Source: Membranipora membranacea
Taxonomy: Eukaryota > Bryozoa > Gymnolaemata > Cheilostomatida > Membraniporidae
NCBI GenBank assembly: GCA_914767715.1
Contig: OU612069.1
Coordinates: 4,216,001 to 4,280,000 of the forward strand
Direction: 5' to 3'
Length of the DNA stretch: 64,000 nucleotides
A program made the position numbers and the translations under genes. The first letter of the stretch is position 1; each line of letters starts with the position of its first letter. The notes below the pieces were generated by a model. That model worked only from the letters and a program-made list of their open reading frames with translations. It was not told the origin of the DNA and did not search any database. Positions 60,158 through 64,000 of the stretch are shown in pieces.

Positions 60158-61015
60158 CTGTTGGAGAAACGAAAATAAGTTTTATACTACCAGCCTAGCT
60201 TAAAAGTCTGGCTACACATGCCTTATTTTCCATAGCATTAGGAAACATGAAATTAGCTGCCCAATCCTTATCGTACTGAAAGTGCCACTGATCGTACTGA
60301 AAGTGCCCGATGGAAAATACGGCGTGTGTAGTCACAGCCTAAATCATATTACCAGGGGTCTTTAAATTAAAAAAAGCCATAGTTGCAGTCAGATTGCTCA
60401 CGCAATGAGTGAGTGATAGCTGCTAGGATCTCGTTCAAACATCGTTCGCTCATTGATGGAACTATCCGCATTCTGAGTGAACGATTTGGGAGCGGTCTTG
60501 TCTAATTGAAAGACCAAGAGGGTGATGATTTGCTGGGACTGTTGTTCTGTGGTTTGTGCAGTGAGAAAATGAAATTACAACTGTAAGTCTTAATAGTATT
60601 AAATGTTCCAACTTTGTTTACAGTCAACACAGAACTTTTCCGCCAAAAGATTTATATATTCTTTTATAATGTGTCCTCCTCAAACAAGCTATAGGGGTGA
60701 TACGGTAGTAATCACCATCATCCACACCACGAACCGCAGCTCATGATTATCAATGCTGCAAGATCTGGAAGGGCCTAGCTGACTTGTGCGTGGTCAATGG
60801 ATGGTCTTCCCCCTCCCTATTCAACAGAGCCGTCAACAATAGAAGAGCTTACTGATCCTGCAACTCGGTTAATGGTGAATCACAAACAGCTGCAGTCCAC
60901 CAATCCTTGGCATATCAGATTAAAAAGGCAAAAAATGACAAATTTAAAAGCCTGCAAGAATAATCTGTCAATACTCAAATCTGTCAGAACAATCAACTAG
61001 ACTAAACTAAACTAG
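60158..61015. other. Upstream flank of Smad, unassigned
   Basis: No first exon or promoter could be identified with confidence. A duplicated 'ctgatcgtactgaaagtgcc' theme is near 60272–60309. The frame at 60797–61000 contains PPPY but no recognisable domain. Confidence 0.4.
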
Positions 61016-61017
61016 CT

Positions 61018-61085
61018 ACACAGAATCCCTTACAGAATCCCTTACAGAATCCCTTACAGAATCCCTTACAGAATCCCTTACAGAA
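61018..61085 (+). repeat. 13-bp tandem repeat
   Basis: Five copies of 'cagaatcccttac' in perfect register. Confidence 0.95.
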
Positions 61086-64000
61086 CACATCGGACTATTT
61101 GCAGAATGCCAAAGAGGACAGCATCAAATAGCGTTGAAATACTTCCAACTCTAAAATCCATTTGTAAACTGAAGCTTTTTATTGCACCAAACAGTGACAT
61201 AGTTGGCTAATGGTGTAAATTTATCGTTTTGCACCGAGCTAAAAAGAATGAGTGATAGCCTGCAGCCAAAGTTAAAACTCTTTATGACAAAGCCATTGAA
61301 GTAAGGGATTATAATGTGAGATGGTTATCAAATAAAAAGCTTATAATGAGCTCTTGTACAAAGGAAGCAAGGTGATGTGCACAAACTCAGCGAAGTGCAG
61401 TCTTAGAGAAACAACAAAAAATCAAGATGCTACGGGCAGCTAGATCTCCATGAAACCAAGAAGTCCTATGATGTTCCAGCAGAACATTGCCTTTTCTCAA
61501 CAACAGGAACAAGAAGAAAGTGGGCCAATTAGTTGATCACCGCAATAACCAGACTTGTGGCAAACCAACACTATCCATAAAACATGTCTAGATCACTTTC
61601 AGATCAGGTCACACACACTTGTCTTATTCTTGACAGCTACTGGCAGCTAAATCTGGAAATATTAAGGTCCCAGGTGTAGTGTCTAGCCTCAAGCCAACAC
61701 AAAACGCTCAGCCGTCAAAACAAAAGCCATGCTTTGCAAGGAAATGAAATTCCTGCAGCACATTGAGTAATTCCCTAATCACGTCTTCAGGTGATTTTGA
61801 GCGACAAACCTCACACAATGTCGAGAGGAAATTAAATCATTCCAGGCCGACAAACTTTTTCTAGGTGCTCATCTCAGAGCATCAAGAGTATGCCGTGACA
61901 TTATGTAAGCCTGTCTAAATGTGACAGCGGCCTAGTCTTAAACTGAAGCGAGCTCACAAAGGGCAAGGTCAACTCATAAACACAGGGCAAGACCTGGTGG
62001 CAATAACCAAACCCTGACAGTCAAGATAAAGATATTAAAACAATAGTCCAGCTGTGCAGATATGAAAATCAGACAGACATTGAGGATGAAATTGTGGTCA
62101 AAGAACAGTTTAGGGTGGAATACCCTGCCACCACCCTGAGCAATCAACAATGAGCGAAGAGCCAAACAATGAAATCATGAGCTACAATCTCTAAAAAAAA
62201 CTCCCAAAAACTAGTTCAAATAGATCACAGAATCACTAATGATACATCATTAAGTGCCACTAATGAGTATCAGTGTGGATAGCTTTTGTGCTCAAGATGC
62301 ATGTTGGGGGTTGTATGTGGGACAACACCTAGTACCCCCAACAGTCTCTCACCAAAAAGTGTAGAGTACCCAAGCTTGGAAGAAAGCACTGTAGTTCTTT
62401 AATTGGGTACAATTTGTATCCAAAGTGCTCAACAGTGCACATAGGACATAAATTCAGGGCATTATCTTGCACAGCGCCAAATGAAATGCTTAAATGAAAT
62501 GCGTTTGAGAACTGCTGTTCATAATCACTACATTAATACAGTGATATAGGGTCTGACAGACAAAAGGGTAGAGTGTGCTTCTTCCACAAGATTGATGACT
62601 CATGTATAGGCCACTTCAAATGTCACTGACACTATTGGAAATATGATAAATGATTTATTAATGTCATAATCCAGATGTGTGACCGGTGGGGCCAGAAGGT
62701 CAGGGCATCAAGTGACTGTTAGTCAGTAGCAACCTAGACCATTGGGAGTTGCTGCCGGTCCACTGGTCACCTGCGGCTTGACCAGTGGCATGGAGCAACT
62801 GGAATGCAGACAGTTGAATTCAACTTGATCTAGTAGCAACCTGTCCATTTGCTGATGTTATGAAATTGAGGCAAATCATAAATGATACTCATAATTGTGC
62901 ATCCACACAAATATATCTGCTGAATAATAGAAATGGCTGGCATTCAAACTATGTATGACAAAATAACGAAAAATAGCTGAATCCCAAGTATATAGGCTAC
63001 TTGATGAACAAAGAGCAACGATCAAATGAAACTGAACGGATATTGATGTCCCAGAAAGCTATGCATTGAACCACTTTGCAACACGCTAGACTCCACTAAC
63101 TTGATTTTCCACCAAAGGCTGCTGGAAATACCCTAAAGATGAGAAATATGTTAATATCATCAGGGATCAAGGTGAGCCAAACCTTCCTAGTCATTATGCC
63201 TTTAGACCGAATTGGGTAAGATATTGTAAAAGTTCGCATCAGGTTAGATCTACAATGACATACATATGGAACCAAATCATCAAGTAGCTTAGGTGATGAC
63301 TCATTGTCCTCTTGGAAAGCACATCACAAGATCGTTAATTTTGATTATTTGAGAGAACCCTATCTGCTCAAACGCACAAAAATATACACAGTGTATATTC
63401 TACCATCAAACATACATGGTCAGAATCAAAAGAAATGGATTTCAATTGATGGTTTGGAAGCCTAACTTGATAGATAGTAGTAGCAGCCCATGTGTCTGTA
63501 GCGATACATTTTCTCCTCCAATCTGGTCCATTAACTAAATGAATTCCATCACCATCTGGCATTGAATTGCTTGGGAGCCTCTAAATTCTTTGTAGAAGCC
63601 TACAGAGTAGGTACAGGTACCACAGGCCGAACTACTCTGTCCCACTGGCTTGCAAACCCTGACTCTCACCATGGTGGTGAAACCGGTATCCTGAACTTGG
63701 AACGGATTACATACAAACAGAGTGCCTCATTACCTGAGCATTCAAAACTATGAAGCGGTGATCATGCCGGCAAGTACCAAGTACCGTTTGTTCCTTTTTT
63801 TAACTCGTACACAAACAGGGTTCCTGGTGATCAGACAGACGGTCACAGTGTCATTCATGTAAATTATTATTGTCCTCACTTTACTAGGTCTAGTAAGACT
63901 CAGGCAAATGGAGTAAGTATTACACTACTACTCTGTTGTCAGCTGACTATCTCAGAACAGAACGACTACACTAACTTTAACTAACTTAGTCTTAGAGTTA
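61086..64000. other. Unassigned region at the right end
   Basis: About 2.9 kb without a recognised coding sequence on either strand. Text around 61090–62160 has the look of decayed coding DNA (Lys/Gln-rich pieces broken by stops) but I could not assign it. A local hairpin, 'tgttgggggt' and 'acccccaaca', is at 62302–62343. Any 5' exon of Smad could lie here. Confidence 0.35.

Overview
The window comes from an animal nuclear genome. It is AT-rich, has long non-coding stretches, GT–AG introns, decayed retrotransposons and DNA transposons, MITEs and minisatellites. The sequence does not fix the species. The one clearly conserved gene is a BMP-class receptor-regulated Smad (Smad1/5/8-9 type), and the transposon mix fits a non-vertebrate metazoan.

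Layout. 1–5.5 kb: no recognised gene. 5.6–8.7 kb and 12.8–15.7 kb: two diverged copies of a ~2.7–3 kb repeat block, each next to pieces of a decayed LINE. A nearly intact but 5'-truncated LINE (endonuclease/reverse transcriptase ORF, 9.3–12.2 kb) lies between them. 16.9–20.5 kb: a broken, intron-containing piggyBac transposase gene ending at a TTAA. 20.9–33.3 kb: LINE remnants of several kinds, two dispersed repeat pairs and one isolated leucine-rich-repeat exon on the minus strand. 33.4–39.2 kb: five diverged copies of a ~1–1.7 kb unit, with tRNA-like SINE pieces. 39.6–43.7 kb: a 4-kb minisatellite with two subunit types. 44.0–44.7 kb: possible + strand exons of unknown identity. 46.6–47.8 kb: a transposon with nested inverted repeats. 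48.1–49.3 kb: a 150-bp tandem array.

49.24–60.16 kb, minus strand: the complete Smad gene, ten coding exons assembled here by splice sites and reading frame (480 codons). It carries the MH1 DNA-binding domain, a linker with a PPGY motif, and an MH2 domain with BMP-type L3 residues. Its introns hold MITEs, foldback elements and minisatellites.

The most unusual signals are in this gene. (1) An in-frame TGA replaces a Trp expected near the C terminus. (2) The last eight codons and the stop codon lie inside the first unit of the 150-bp array, so copies of the C-terminal tail are repeated through the 3' flank. (3) Before exon 4 the splice acceptor has been tandemly copied in steps of 27–33 bp, all multiples of three and open in frame. 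(4) The C terminus reads TSVS rather than the usual SSVS. 60.2–64 kb, upstream of the gene, holds no recognised coding sequence.
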